A stretch of DNA of 64,000 nucleotides, taken from Juglans regia (Eukaryota > Streptophyta > Magnoliopsida > Fagales > Juglandaceae). A program made the translations under genes and the position numbers. Positions 25,726 through 34,757 of this stretch are shown here, one piece after another. Positions within the stretch are counted from its first letter, which is position 1. Each line of letters opens with the position of its first letter. The stretch covers positions 15,764,798 to 15,828,797 of the forward strand of contig NC_049914.1 in NCBI RefSeq assembly GCF_001411555.2, read 5' to 3'. The notes beneath the pieces are model-generated. The model was not told the origin of the DNA. It was given only the letters and a program-made list of their open reading frames with translations, and made no database searches.

Positions 25726-26503
25726 TGATATGAACCCGCGGGAATGAAATCCCTTGAACCCACAATCAATTTGAAAACACCCCAGGAAAGCCAAAATCAA
25801 GTCAATAGATGGAGAACCTAGACCCGATGAGAACTCGTTTCAAGAACCTAGATTATATTAAAATCTAGACCCGTTGAAGAACCCGTCTCAAGAACCCAGA
25901 TTACAAAGGAGGAACGCCACAAAGGTTGTGATTTACCTTTGATAAGTTCAAAAGTTCAATTAAGAACAAGAGGAGTAAAACTCAACTCACAATGAATAAA
26001 TTCATCAAATTTCATAAAGTTCATAAAACTGATTAGAATGAGGCTACATAGAGTATTTAAAGCAAAACCTAATTAAAACCCTAGATAAAATAAAACCCCA
26101 TCTTCCAAAAATACCCTTGAGTGAACAGTGCCGCGGCTACAGTATGGTGCTACAGTAACTCGGCTACAGTAACCCTAACCCTAGTTCAATAAAATAATAA
26201 CTTTCCCAACATACCCTTGCATAGGCCCCCTTAAGTGCTTCCCATAATAAACTCATTTATTCTAAACTAATAAAATAAGTTTTTTAAATGAATTAAATAA
26301 GTTGTAACCCTTCAAGAGCCCAAAGCCTTTAAGTCTTGTTGTTGCTATCTTCCATAGCTAATCAAATGAATCAAAATTGGATCTTCATCCTTCAAGCCTC
26401 ATCTTGAATGTTGGGCTCTTGCTAAACTCGTCTCAAGTGGATTGCATCAATCCTTGCATTGTCTCCGTGATCTTTAAGACTAGGCCCATCATGGTTCCCA
26501 TCA
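25726..26503 (-). mobile_element. 5' LTR of element M
   Basis: 778 bp, from TGATATGAACCCG to GGTTCCCATCA on the plus strand, same length as the 3' LTR and about 98% identical by eye. Followed at 26504 by the TATAG duplication and the continuation of T. Confidence 0.9.
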
Positions 26504-27064
26504 TATAGACTAGATTGGTATTTGATTAGAGAGAATAAACGTTGTGAGCCTGCTAGTCTTATGCGCGATATGCTAGTGCATGGATGTGGTTTGTTGGGTC
26601 ATTGTTGTGTAAAAATGATTTTAGACGTGTTGTATGAACGTTTGTAGGAGTATCATTTGTCATTCATTGACTTGTTTTATGAACGTTTGCGGGAGTATCA
26701 TTTGCCTTTCATTGAGTTTGCATATAATTAGAGTGGTTAATTTGGTGTAAAGTAGATTTTAGACGTGTTGCATGAACGTTTGTGGGAGTATCATTTGCCA
26801 TTTATTGGAGTGTTCATGCTACTACTATATTTTCACCTTTTGAAATTGTTTATAGACTTAATCCATTTACTCCTTGAAATTTAATACCTTTACCTGTTGA
26901 TAACTAGAGTAGCTTGGATAGACATTTCCAAATTCTTGAACAGATTAATGATAATGCATATCAAGTGGATCTTCCAGGTAAGTATCATGTTTTTGCTATT
27001 TTCAATGTTATTAACCTTTTTCCCTTTGATGCCAAAACTTTTTTCCTTTTTAGGAAAGGGGGAA
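26504..27064 (+). pseudogene. Element T, pol 3' end
   Basis: Continues T from 16942: ACTAGATTGGTATTTG matches the segment in N coding for KLDWYLF. Integrase N-terminus and several 45-bp-type repeats (LHERL-EYHLPFIE at 26630-26815) follow, then the C-terminal region (SSLDRHFQILEQINDNAYQVDLPGKY) up to the purine tract before the LTR. Several stops occur in the first half; from 26914 the frame is open into the LTR. Confidence 0.75.
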
Positions 27065-27866
27065 TGATGGACACCAAGATGTACCTAGTCTTAAAGATCC
27101 TTTGGAAATTTCAGATGGGCCAATTACATGGTCAAGAGCCATTCTTCAACGAGGCAATGCAAGGATTGGTGCAATCCACTTGGGATGAGTCTAGCAAGAG
27201 CACAACATTCAAGATGGGCTTGAAGGATGAAGATCTAGTTTTGATTCATTTGATACAAGCTATGGAAGAGGGCAACAACATGACTTAAAGGCTTTGGGCA
27301 CTTGAAAGCTTTCAACTTGTTTAATTCATTTTATTAGTTTAGAATAATTGAGTTTATTATGAGAAGGACTTAAGGGAGCGCCTATTCAAGAGTATGTTGG
27401 AAAAGTTATTATTTGGTTGAACTAGGGTTTCAAGAAGTTATTGTAGCCGAGTACTACACCCGAGTGTTGTAGACGTGACACTATTCACTCAGGGGTATTT
27501 TTGGAAGATGGGGATTTTTTTTTGCTAGTGTTTTAATTATGTTTCGGTTTAAATACTCTTTGTAGCCTCATTTTAATGAGTTTATGAAATTTGATGAATT
27601 TATTTATTGTGAGTTAAGTTTATCTCCTCTTGTTCTTGAATGAACTTTGAACTTATCAAGGGTAAATCACAACCTTTGTGGTGTTCTTCCTCATAATTTA
27701 GGTTCTTGAGACAAGTTTTTCAATGGGTCTAGATTTTCATATAATCTAGGTTCTTGAAACGAGTTCCTCAACTAAATTTTCCATTGGCTTGATTTTGGCT
27801 TTTTTGGGTGCGTTTTCAAATTGATTGTGGATTCAAGGGATTCCATTTCCATGGGTTCATATCACT
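27065..27866 (+). mobile_element. 3' LTR of element T
   Basis: 802 bp, from TGATGGACACC to TTCATATCA, clearly diverged from its partner at 13917, so T is older than M. Immediately followed by pol sequence of U rather than by primer site, which shows T sits inside U. Confidence 0.85.
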
Positions 27867-28466
27867 TTGTGTGCCTACTAGTTTTATGTGTAAGTTGCTT
27901 GTGTGTGATAGACATGGTGGTTTGTTGGGTAAATTTGGTGTAAGGAAGACTTTAGACGTGTTGCATGAATGTTTGTGGGAGTATCATTTGCGATTCATTA
28001 ACGTGTGACATGAACGTTTGTTGGAGTATCGCTTGCCATTCATTGGATTTGCATATAATTGGAATGGTCATTTTGGTGGAAGGAAAACTTTAGATGTGTT
28101 TCATGAATGCTTGTGGGAGTATCATTTGTCATTCATTGAATTGTTACAAGGACGTTTGCGAGAGTATCATTTGCCCTTATTAGAGTGTGCATATAAAAAA
28201 ACCTAGTATATTACTATTTCTTATTCTCCTTTTGAAATTATTTATGGTTTTAATCCACTTACTCCTTTAGCTTTGATGCTTTTGCTTGTTGATGACAGGA
28301 GTAGCTTGGGTGGACCTTTTCAAATTCTTGAAAAAATTAATGATAATGCATATAAAGTGGATCTTCCTTGTGAGTCTCAAGCTTTTACTACTTTCAATGT
28401 TTCTGACCTTTCTCCATTTGATGTAGGTGGAGATTCGAGATCGAATCATTTTGAGGAGAGGGGGAA
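27867..28466 (+). pseudogene. Element U, pol 3' end
   Basis: Resumes U in integrase (CVPTSFMCKLLVCDRHGG), with repeats of the VLHECLWEYHL type, GFAYNWNGHFGGRKTLDV and then the C-terminus (FGLNPLTPLALMLL-like, ILEKINDNAYKVDLPCES, FNVSDLSPFDVGG). Stops occur at the second repeat and after ECAYKKT. The final 100 codons (28273-28587) are open and run into the LTR. Confidence 0.78.
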
Positions 28467-29370
28467 TGATGGGCACCAAGGTGGACCTAGTCCTAAAGAT
28501 TCTTTGCAAGTTCCAGATGGACCAATTACAAGGTTGAGAGCCAAGAAGATCAAGGAGACAATGCAAGGATTGATGCAATCCACTTGAGATGAAGCTAGCA
28601 AGACTCCAACACTCAAGATGGGCTTCAGAGAAGGAAATCATGTTTTTATCAACTTGATACAAGCTATGGAAGACATGAGTTAGAGTTATTGTTTGGACCT
28701 TGTTTAATTTTTTAAAATGGCTTATTTTATTAGTTATATGAATTAGTCTAGAATAATGGGGGCTTGAGGATGTTTGACCCACATATATTTTATGTTTTAT
28801 GAATTAGGATTTCAAGAGAAGTTTTTAAGGGTAGTTTAGGGATTGTCTTAATTTGCAGCTACGGTTTCTTTTGGGATTGCCTTGTATTTCGCCCAAGGGT
28901 ATTTTGGGGAAAGGCTCTTATGTTAACTTAGGGCTTTTGGGGGATTTAGATATGTAAGTTACTGTAACTGAGTACAGTAGCCATGGCACTATTCACTAAA
29001 GGGTATTTTTGGAAGATGGAGATTTATTTTGGCTAGGATTTCATTAGGTTTCGGTTTTAAATACTCTTTGTAGCCTCATTTTATCAATTTATGAAATTTG
29101 ATGAATTTATTCATTATGAGTTGAGTTTATCTCCATCTGTTCTTAAATGAACTTTTGAACTTATCAAAGCCAAATCATAACCTTTGTGGCATTCTTTCAT
29201 ATAATTTAGGTTCTTGAGATAGGTTCCTCAATGGGTCTAGATTTTCATATAATCTAGGTTCTTGAAACGTGTTCCTCAATGTATCTAAATTTTCCATTGG
29301 CCTGATTTTGACTCTCTTAGGTGAGTTTTCAAATTAATTGTAGTTTCAAGGGATTCCATTCTCACGGGTT
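28467..29370 (+). mobile_element. 3' LTR of element U
   Basis: Starts TGATGGGCACC after the purine tract GAGGAGAGGGGGAA. The last ~10 bases (TTCATATCA) are missing and satellite begins at once. It is longer than other family-G LTRs because it carries an extra block around 28850-28980. Satellite at both U edges is in the same strand but not in register, so sequence was lost at the right edge. Confidence 0.75.
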
Positions 29371-30935
29371 ATGGTTTGTTTGCCCCATCCTCGGGCTAGT
29401 TGGAGCACCTCTTACTTTTACCACTTTACCTTTGCTTAGTAGAGAACTAATTGAGTGCAAAGTGGCAAATTTATGAGATTTAAGCTTTTCAATTGCGGGC
29501 TTCCTATGGTAATACCATGAGTTTATGGTATGTATGCCTCATCCTCAGGCCAATCAGAGCAGATCTTGTTTTTACCACTCTGCCCTTGCTTAGTGGAGAA
29601 TTAATTGAGTGCAAACTGGCAAAGTTATGAGGTTGGAGTTTTTCAATCGCGGGCTTTTCACAGTACTTCCGCAATGTTATGGTATGCATGCCTCATCCCC
29701 GGGCCAATTGGAGCACATCTTATTTTTACCACTTTGCCCTTGCTTAGTAGAGAACCAATTGATTGCAAAATGGCAAAGTTATGAGGTTGGAGTTTTTCAA
29801 TCGCGGGCTTTTCACGGTACTTCCACAATGTTATGGTTTGTATGCCCCATCCCCGGGCTAGTCGGAGCACCTCTTATTTTAACCACTTTGTCCTTTCTTA
29901 GCACAAAACCAATTGAGTGCAAAGTGGCAAAGTTATGAGGTTGGAGTTTTTAGCTCATGGGCTCCCGATGGTTCTTCCATGACGTTATCGTATGTATGCC
30001 CTGTCCCCAGGCCAATCTGAGCACCTCTTATTTTTACCACTTTTTCCCTTGCTTAGTAGAGAACCAATTGAGTGCAAAGTGGCAAAGTTATGAGGTTGGA
30101 GCTCTTCAATCGTGGGCTTTTCACGGCACTTCCACGATGTTTTGGTTTGTATGCCCCATCCCCGGGCTAGTCGGAGCACCTCTTATTTTTACCACTTTGC
30201 CCTTGCTTAGTAGACAACCAATTGAGTGCAAAGTGGCAAAGTTATGAGGTTGGAGTTTTTCAATCGCAGGCTTCCCATGGTAATACCACGAGGTTATAGT
30301 ATGTATGCCTTATGCCAGGGCCAATCAAAGCACATCTTATTTTTACCACTTTGCCCTTGGTTAGTAGAGAACCAATTGAGTGCAAAGTGGCAAAGTTATG
30401 TGGTTGGAGTTTTTCAATGACGGGTTTCCCATGGTAATAACATGACGTTATGGTATATATGTCCCATCCCCGGGCCATACATAGCACTTCTTGCTTTAAC
30501 CCCTTTACCCTTGCTTCGTAGAGTATCAATTGAGTGCAAAGTAGCGAAGTAATGAGGTTGGCGTTTTTCAATCGCAAGCTTCCCATGGTACTTCCATGAC
30601 ATGATGGTATGTATGGCCCATCCCCGGGCCAATCGGAGGACCTCTTATTTTTACCAATTTGCCCTTGCTTAGTAGAGAACCAATAGAGTGCAAAGTGGCG
30701 ACGTCGAGAGGTTAGAGTTTTTCAATCGTAGGCATCCCAATGTGTTACCATGACGTTGTGGTACGTTTGCCCCATCCAAGGGCCAATCAGCACACCTCTT
30801 ATGTTTACCACTTTGCCCTTGCTTTGTATAGAACCAATTGTGTGCAATGTGGCAAAGTTATGAGGTTGGGGTTTTTCGCTCGCAAGCTTCCCATGGTACT
30901 TCCATGACGTTATGGTTGTTATGCTGCATCCCCTG
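29371..30935 (+). repeat. S154 satellite array, block 2 (about 10 units)
   Basis: Same unit and strand as block 1, from which it is separated by the U/T/M/B nest. Units share CTTCCCATGG, CCCCATCCCCGGGC and GAACCAATTGAGTGCAAAG. Ends at the TGATATG of R. Confidence 0.9.
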
Positions 30936-31729
30936 TGATATGAACCCATAGGAATGGAATCCCTTGAACCCACAATCAATTTGAAAACTCACCCAAGAAA
31001 GCCAAAATCAAGCCAATGGAAAATTTAGACCTGTTGAGCAACTCGTTTCAAGAACCTAGCTTATATGAAAATCTAGACCCGATGAAGAACCTGTCTCAAG
31101 AACCTAAATTATAAGGAAGAACGCCACAAAAGTTGTGATTTGCCTTTGCTAAGTTTAAAAGTTCATTAAAAAGTAAGAGGAGATAAACTCAATTCACAAT
31201 GAATAAATTCATCAAATTTCATAAACTTATTAAAATGAGGCTACAAAGAATATTTAAACTAAAACCTACTTAAAACCATAGCCAAATAAAGCTCTTTCTT
31301 CCAAAAATACCCCTGAATGAATAGTATCGCGACAATAGTAACTCGGCTATAATAATTTCTTGAAACCCTAGTTCAACAAAATAAAACATATGTGGGCATC
31401 CTCAAGCCCAATTATTCTAGACTACTTCTTATAACTAATAAAATAAGCTCCTTTAATAAAATAAACAAGTTCAAGGCCTTTAATCACATAAACATAATAA
31501 TAGGCCCTAATTTATGTTGCACACTTCCATAGCTTGTATCACGTGGATGATCACTAGATCTCCTTCTCACAAGCCCATCTTGAATATTCGGCTCTTGCGA
31601 GACTCGTCCCAAGTGGATTGCACCAATCCTTACATTGCTTCCTTGCACTTCTTAGCTCTTGATCTTGTGATTGCCCCATCTGAAACTTGCAAATAATCTT
31701 TAAGACTTGGTCCACCTTGGTGTCCATCA
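30936..31729 (-). mobile_element. 3' LTR of family-G element R
   Basis: From TGATATGAACCC to GGTGTCCATCA (plus-strand reading). The minus-strand purine tract AAGGAGAGGGGGAA is directly upstream. Left flank is satellite; no matching duplication can be found, because the other end of R is lost. Confidence 0.8.
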
Positions 31730-31950
31730 TTCCCCCTCTCCTTAAAAGGACTTGACCTCGAATCTCCACCTGCATCAAAGAGAAAAAGATCAGAAACATT
31801 GAAAGTAGTAAAAACATGAGACTCACAAGGAAGATCCACTTTATATGCATTATCATTACTTTTCTCAAGATTTGAAAAGGTCCATCCAAGCTACTCCAGT
31901 CATCAACAAGCAAAAGTATCAAAGCTAAAGGAGTAAGTGGATTAAAACCA
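31730..31950 (-). pseudogene. Element R, last part of pol
   Basis: Minus-strand remnant: SSLDGPFQILRK, a frameshift, then MDLPCESHVFTTFNVSDLFLFDAGGDSRS and KERGNDGHQGGP running into the LTR. It is cut at about 31950, in the codons for the GFNPLTP motif, by element K. Confidence 0.75.
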
Positions 31951-32661
31951 AATCTGAGGTTTTAGATTTGCATAATTTAAGGAATAAATTCTTATGAATT
32001 TTGAGATTTTAATTCTAGTAGGCATATTTGGTGGACTACAGGAAATGATTCTGACAGGATTTAAAATTTAGGTTTCAGGTTGACTTCTTGGAAAGAGTTC
32101 TTAGTCAAGAACTTGAGGCTTAGACTTGTGATATTGATAATTTAGAGGCTACAATCATGTTGTTATATTTTATGAATTTGACTCTAGTGAGTTAAAAATG
32201 TATGAATTGATTAAATGTGGGGTTAGGTCATTTTAGATGTACGTGAATGAGTTACAATGTGTTTAGGACTACAAGTTGTTAGAGTGCGTAGCGGAAGCGT
32301 GATTTCGGTGATATGATAGTTTAAGAGTTTATTTCTTTATTTATTAAGGTTTTATATTAGGTGGAGAATTTGAAATTTATTATTTGGTCTTTAATTGCAT
32401 TATTGAGGTTTATATTTTAGACTTGAAATTACAGTGCGCGCGATCGTGTATGGCTAAGGAAAATATGGGAGAATATGATCGACAATATTTGAGAGTTAGA
32501 ATTTGGAATATTAGGTTTGACAATTTTGGAATATTAATTAGGTTCGACAATATGATTTGGCGATTGGGGTAAACATGGAATGGTTGTAGGGGATAAATAT
32601 TTAGGCGTTGCTTATGGTATTAGCAATTTTCGAGGACGAAATTTTTTTAAGGGGAGGAGAA
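31951..32661 (+). mobile_element. 3' internal end of a Tekay/Del-like chromovirus (K)
   Basis: No pol domain is readable, but the end has the hallmark TTTCGAGGACGAAATT followed by the polypurine tract AAGGGGAGGAGAA (32649-32661). In Tekay/Del chromoviruses this string sits at the 3' end of the internal region, just before an LTR that starts TGTAACACCC, exactly as here. The rest of the element to the left is missing. Confidence 0.7.
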
Positions 32662-33127
32662 TGTAACACCCAGATCCAATCAAGCTGAATTTTTTTTTTA
32701 GTTTAATCTATTTTATTTATTTGTTTATTTATTTAGACGTCAACTTCCCCACGTTTTATTATTTCCGTCTATTTTCTTTTTTTTCCCTAAGTCTTCCTCT
32801 CGTCCACGACATGCACACACACAACTCTATTTTCAACTCTCTCCACACGCACGTCTCTCTCGTATCACTAGGGTTTTATCATATATATACACACACTTTG
32901 GCCATGCTTAGAGAAACTGCTCTGTTACATTCACTGCCGCATACGAAGTCGACGCAACCCACGCTTAACCCCCTCTCGTTCACTGCCTCTCCGCATTCTC
33001 GGCTCTATGCTCATCGACTTTGCCACCTTAAGCCTCCACCGCAAACCACCAACACTGAAAGATAACCCACTTCGGAAAACTCCACCATGCATGACCAGTA
33101 GAGGGAGATCATCATCACGAGTCACCC
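32662..33127 (+). mobile_element. 3' LTR of element K, first part
   Basis: Starts TGTAACACCC. It contains CT-rich sequence and a TATA-like CATATATATACAC near 32880. Interrupted by element N at 33128; together with 37162-39638 it gives an LTR of about 2.9 kb. The short frames here (32721-33170) are GC-richer than their surroundings but lie inside an LTR and are not supported as genes. Confidence 0.7.
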
Positions 33128-33930
33128 TGATGGGATCCAAGATGAGCCTAGTCTTAAAGATCATTTGCAACTTCCAGATGGGTCAAGAAGATCAAGGAGA
33201 CAATGCAAGGATTGATGCAATCCACTTGGGACAAGTTTAGCAATAGCCCAACATTCAAGATGTTGAAGAATGAAGATCCAGTTTTAATTCATTTGATCAG
33301 CTACGAAAGAGGGCAACGACAAGACTTAAAGGCTTTGGGCTCTTGAAGGGTTTCAACTTATTTAATTCATTTAAAGAACTTATTTTATTAGTTTAGAATA
33401 ATTGAGTTTATTATGAGAAGCACTTAAGGGGGCCTATGCAAGGGTATGTTGGGAAAGTTATTATTTTATTGAACTAGGGTTAGGGTTACTGTAGCCGAGT
33501 TACTGTAGCGCGGCACTGTAGCCGCGGCACTGTTCATCCAGGGGCACTTTTGGAAGATGGGGGTTTATTTTGGCTAGGGTTTCATTAGGTTTTGCTTTAA
33601 ATATTCTATGTAGCCTCATTCTAATCAGATTATGAAGTTTATGAAATTTGATGAATTTATTCATTGTGAGTTGAGTTTTACTCCTCTTGTTCTTAATTGA
33701 ACTTTTGAACTTATCAAAGGTAAATCACAACCTTTGTGGCGTTCCTCCTTTGTAATTTGGGTTCTTGAGACGGGTTCTTCAATGGGTCTAGATTTTAATA
33801 TAATCTAGGTTCTTGAAACGAGTTCTCATCGGGTCTAGATTCTCCATCCATAGACTTGATTTTGGCTTTCTTGGGAAGTTTTCAAATTGACTGTGGGTTC
33901 AAGGGATTCCTTTCCCGCGGGTTCATATCA
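33128..33930 (+). mobile_element. 5' LTR of element N
   Basis: From TGATGGGATCC to TTCATATCA. TATA-like TTTAAATATTC at 33596-33606. The pol-tail codons at its start have lost the ITRSRA segment, as in M, so N and M belong to one subfamily. Confidence 0.9.
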
Positions 33931-33932
33931 TT

Positions 33933-33962
33933 TGGTATTCAGAGCAAGGTTTCCAATCAGGT
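33933..33962 (+). other. Primer binding site of element N
   Basis: TGGTATTCAGAGCAAGG followed by TTTCCAATCAGGT. It pairs with the 3' end of initiator-Met tRNA if the third T of TGGTATT is bulged. Confidence 0.65.
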
Positions 33963-34263
33963 CTGATTCTATCTTTTAATTCTAGCATCCTCAAATTTAA
34001 TTCTAGGGCTTCATTGTTCTAGGCTTGCCAAAAAAAAAAAAAAATAGAAACAAAAAGTAGGCTGCCGAAATTCTTAGGATTTTGGGTTTGGCTGAAATTT
34101 GCATCACCTAGGGTTTCAATATTCTAGGGTTTCCTATATCTCTAAGTCTGTCAATTGCTTGGAGTGTCGTTCCATTGATTCTCTTCTACTTCATTGTCCA
34201 TGCTTGTGTGTTTGAATTCAATTGGTTGGTTTTCACAACTGAACTATTGCTGTTTGTGGATGA

Positions 34264-34325
34264 ATTAGAGAAAAGAAAAGAAAGGAAAAGAAAAGAAAAG
34301 AAAAGAAAAGAAAGAAAAGAAGAAA
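34264..34325 (+). repeat. GAAAA-type microsatellite in the N leader
   Basis: Run of AAAAG/AAAGG pentamers. The same tract is in M (25325-25395, minus), T (15060-15145) and P (40812-40935), always between primer site and intron, so it is part of the family rather than a local expansion. Confidence 0.85.
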
Positions 34326-34615
34326 GGTAGCATATTCAAAGTTGCTACATAGTTACAACAAAGAGAAAGAAAGAAATTTGTTGATTAAACCTTATGATCA
34401 AAGGGGCTGCTGCATACATCACTCAAGTTGGTATATTGTCTTATTGTTAGTCTTTCATTCGTATAACTTCATTGATTCTCGTGTCATTTTTATTCCTTCA
34501 TGTTTCTCTTGTTCTTGTTTCCTGGATCTAATTACTAGTTGGGATAATACAAGGTTGTATTGTCTTGATTTAGTTCAACTAGTTCTTAATGAACTTGAGT
34601 GGGAAAACTCTTGAG

Positions 34616-34751
34616 GTAAAAGGCAAGAGAGTGTGAGATTATTATCGAGTAAAAAGCCAATTCAGAGTTACACACGAGTGGAGTGTCATTATTTGAGTGT
34701 AAACACGTAAGGGAGTGTGTGAGGTTTTTCACTAACATTCTTTTTGTGCAG
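34616..34751 (+). other. Probable leader intron of element N
   Basis: Donor GAG|GTAAAA and acceptor TTTTTGTGCAG|C, 136 bp. Removing it puts the ATG pair at 34758-34763 about 800 bases into the leader. It is conserved in M (136 bp) and V (140 bp). RNA evidence would be needed to prove splicing. Confidence 0.5.
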
Positions 34752-34757
34752 CACATT

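Larger units (their letters stand above)
16943..26503 (-). mobile_element. Family-G element M, complete ends with target duplication
   Basis: Minus-strand element with two 778-bp LTRs (16943-17720 and 25726-26503) that differ at roughly a dozen positions by eye (about 98% identical), so it is a recent insertion. Perfect 5-bp duplication TATAG at 16938-16942 and 26504-26508. It interrupts element T. Unit B (18589-23181) is nested within; without it M is about 5.0 kb. Order on the minus strand: LTR, primer site, leader with 136-bp intron, gag-like, protease, linker, RT stub, RNase H end, integrase remnants, LTR. Confidence 0.92.

Noticed and set aside
32721..33240. Possible host gene leader around N (CT-rich, GC-richer, 32721-33127 and 37162-37680)
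   Set aside because: Bounded by a TGTAACACCC start after a classical chromovirus polypurine tract and a GCGTTACA end, so it is LTR sequence of K.
34342..34614. 90-codon frame, identical in N and in M (24959-25231, minus)
   Set aside because: It lies in the leader, ends exactly at the intron donor, and the DNA itself is nearly identical between these young copies, so identical protein is no evidence of selection. It does not survive in P or T.
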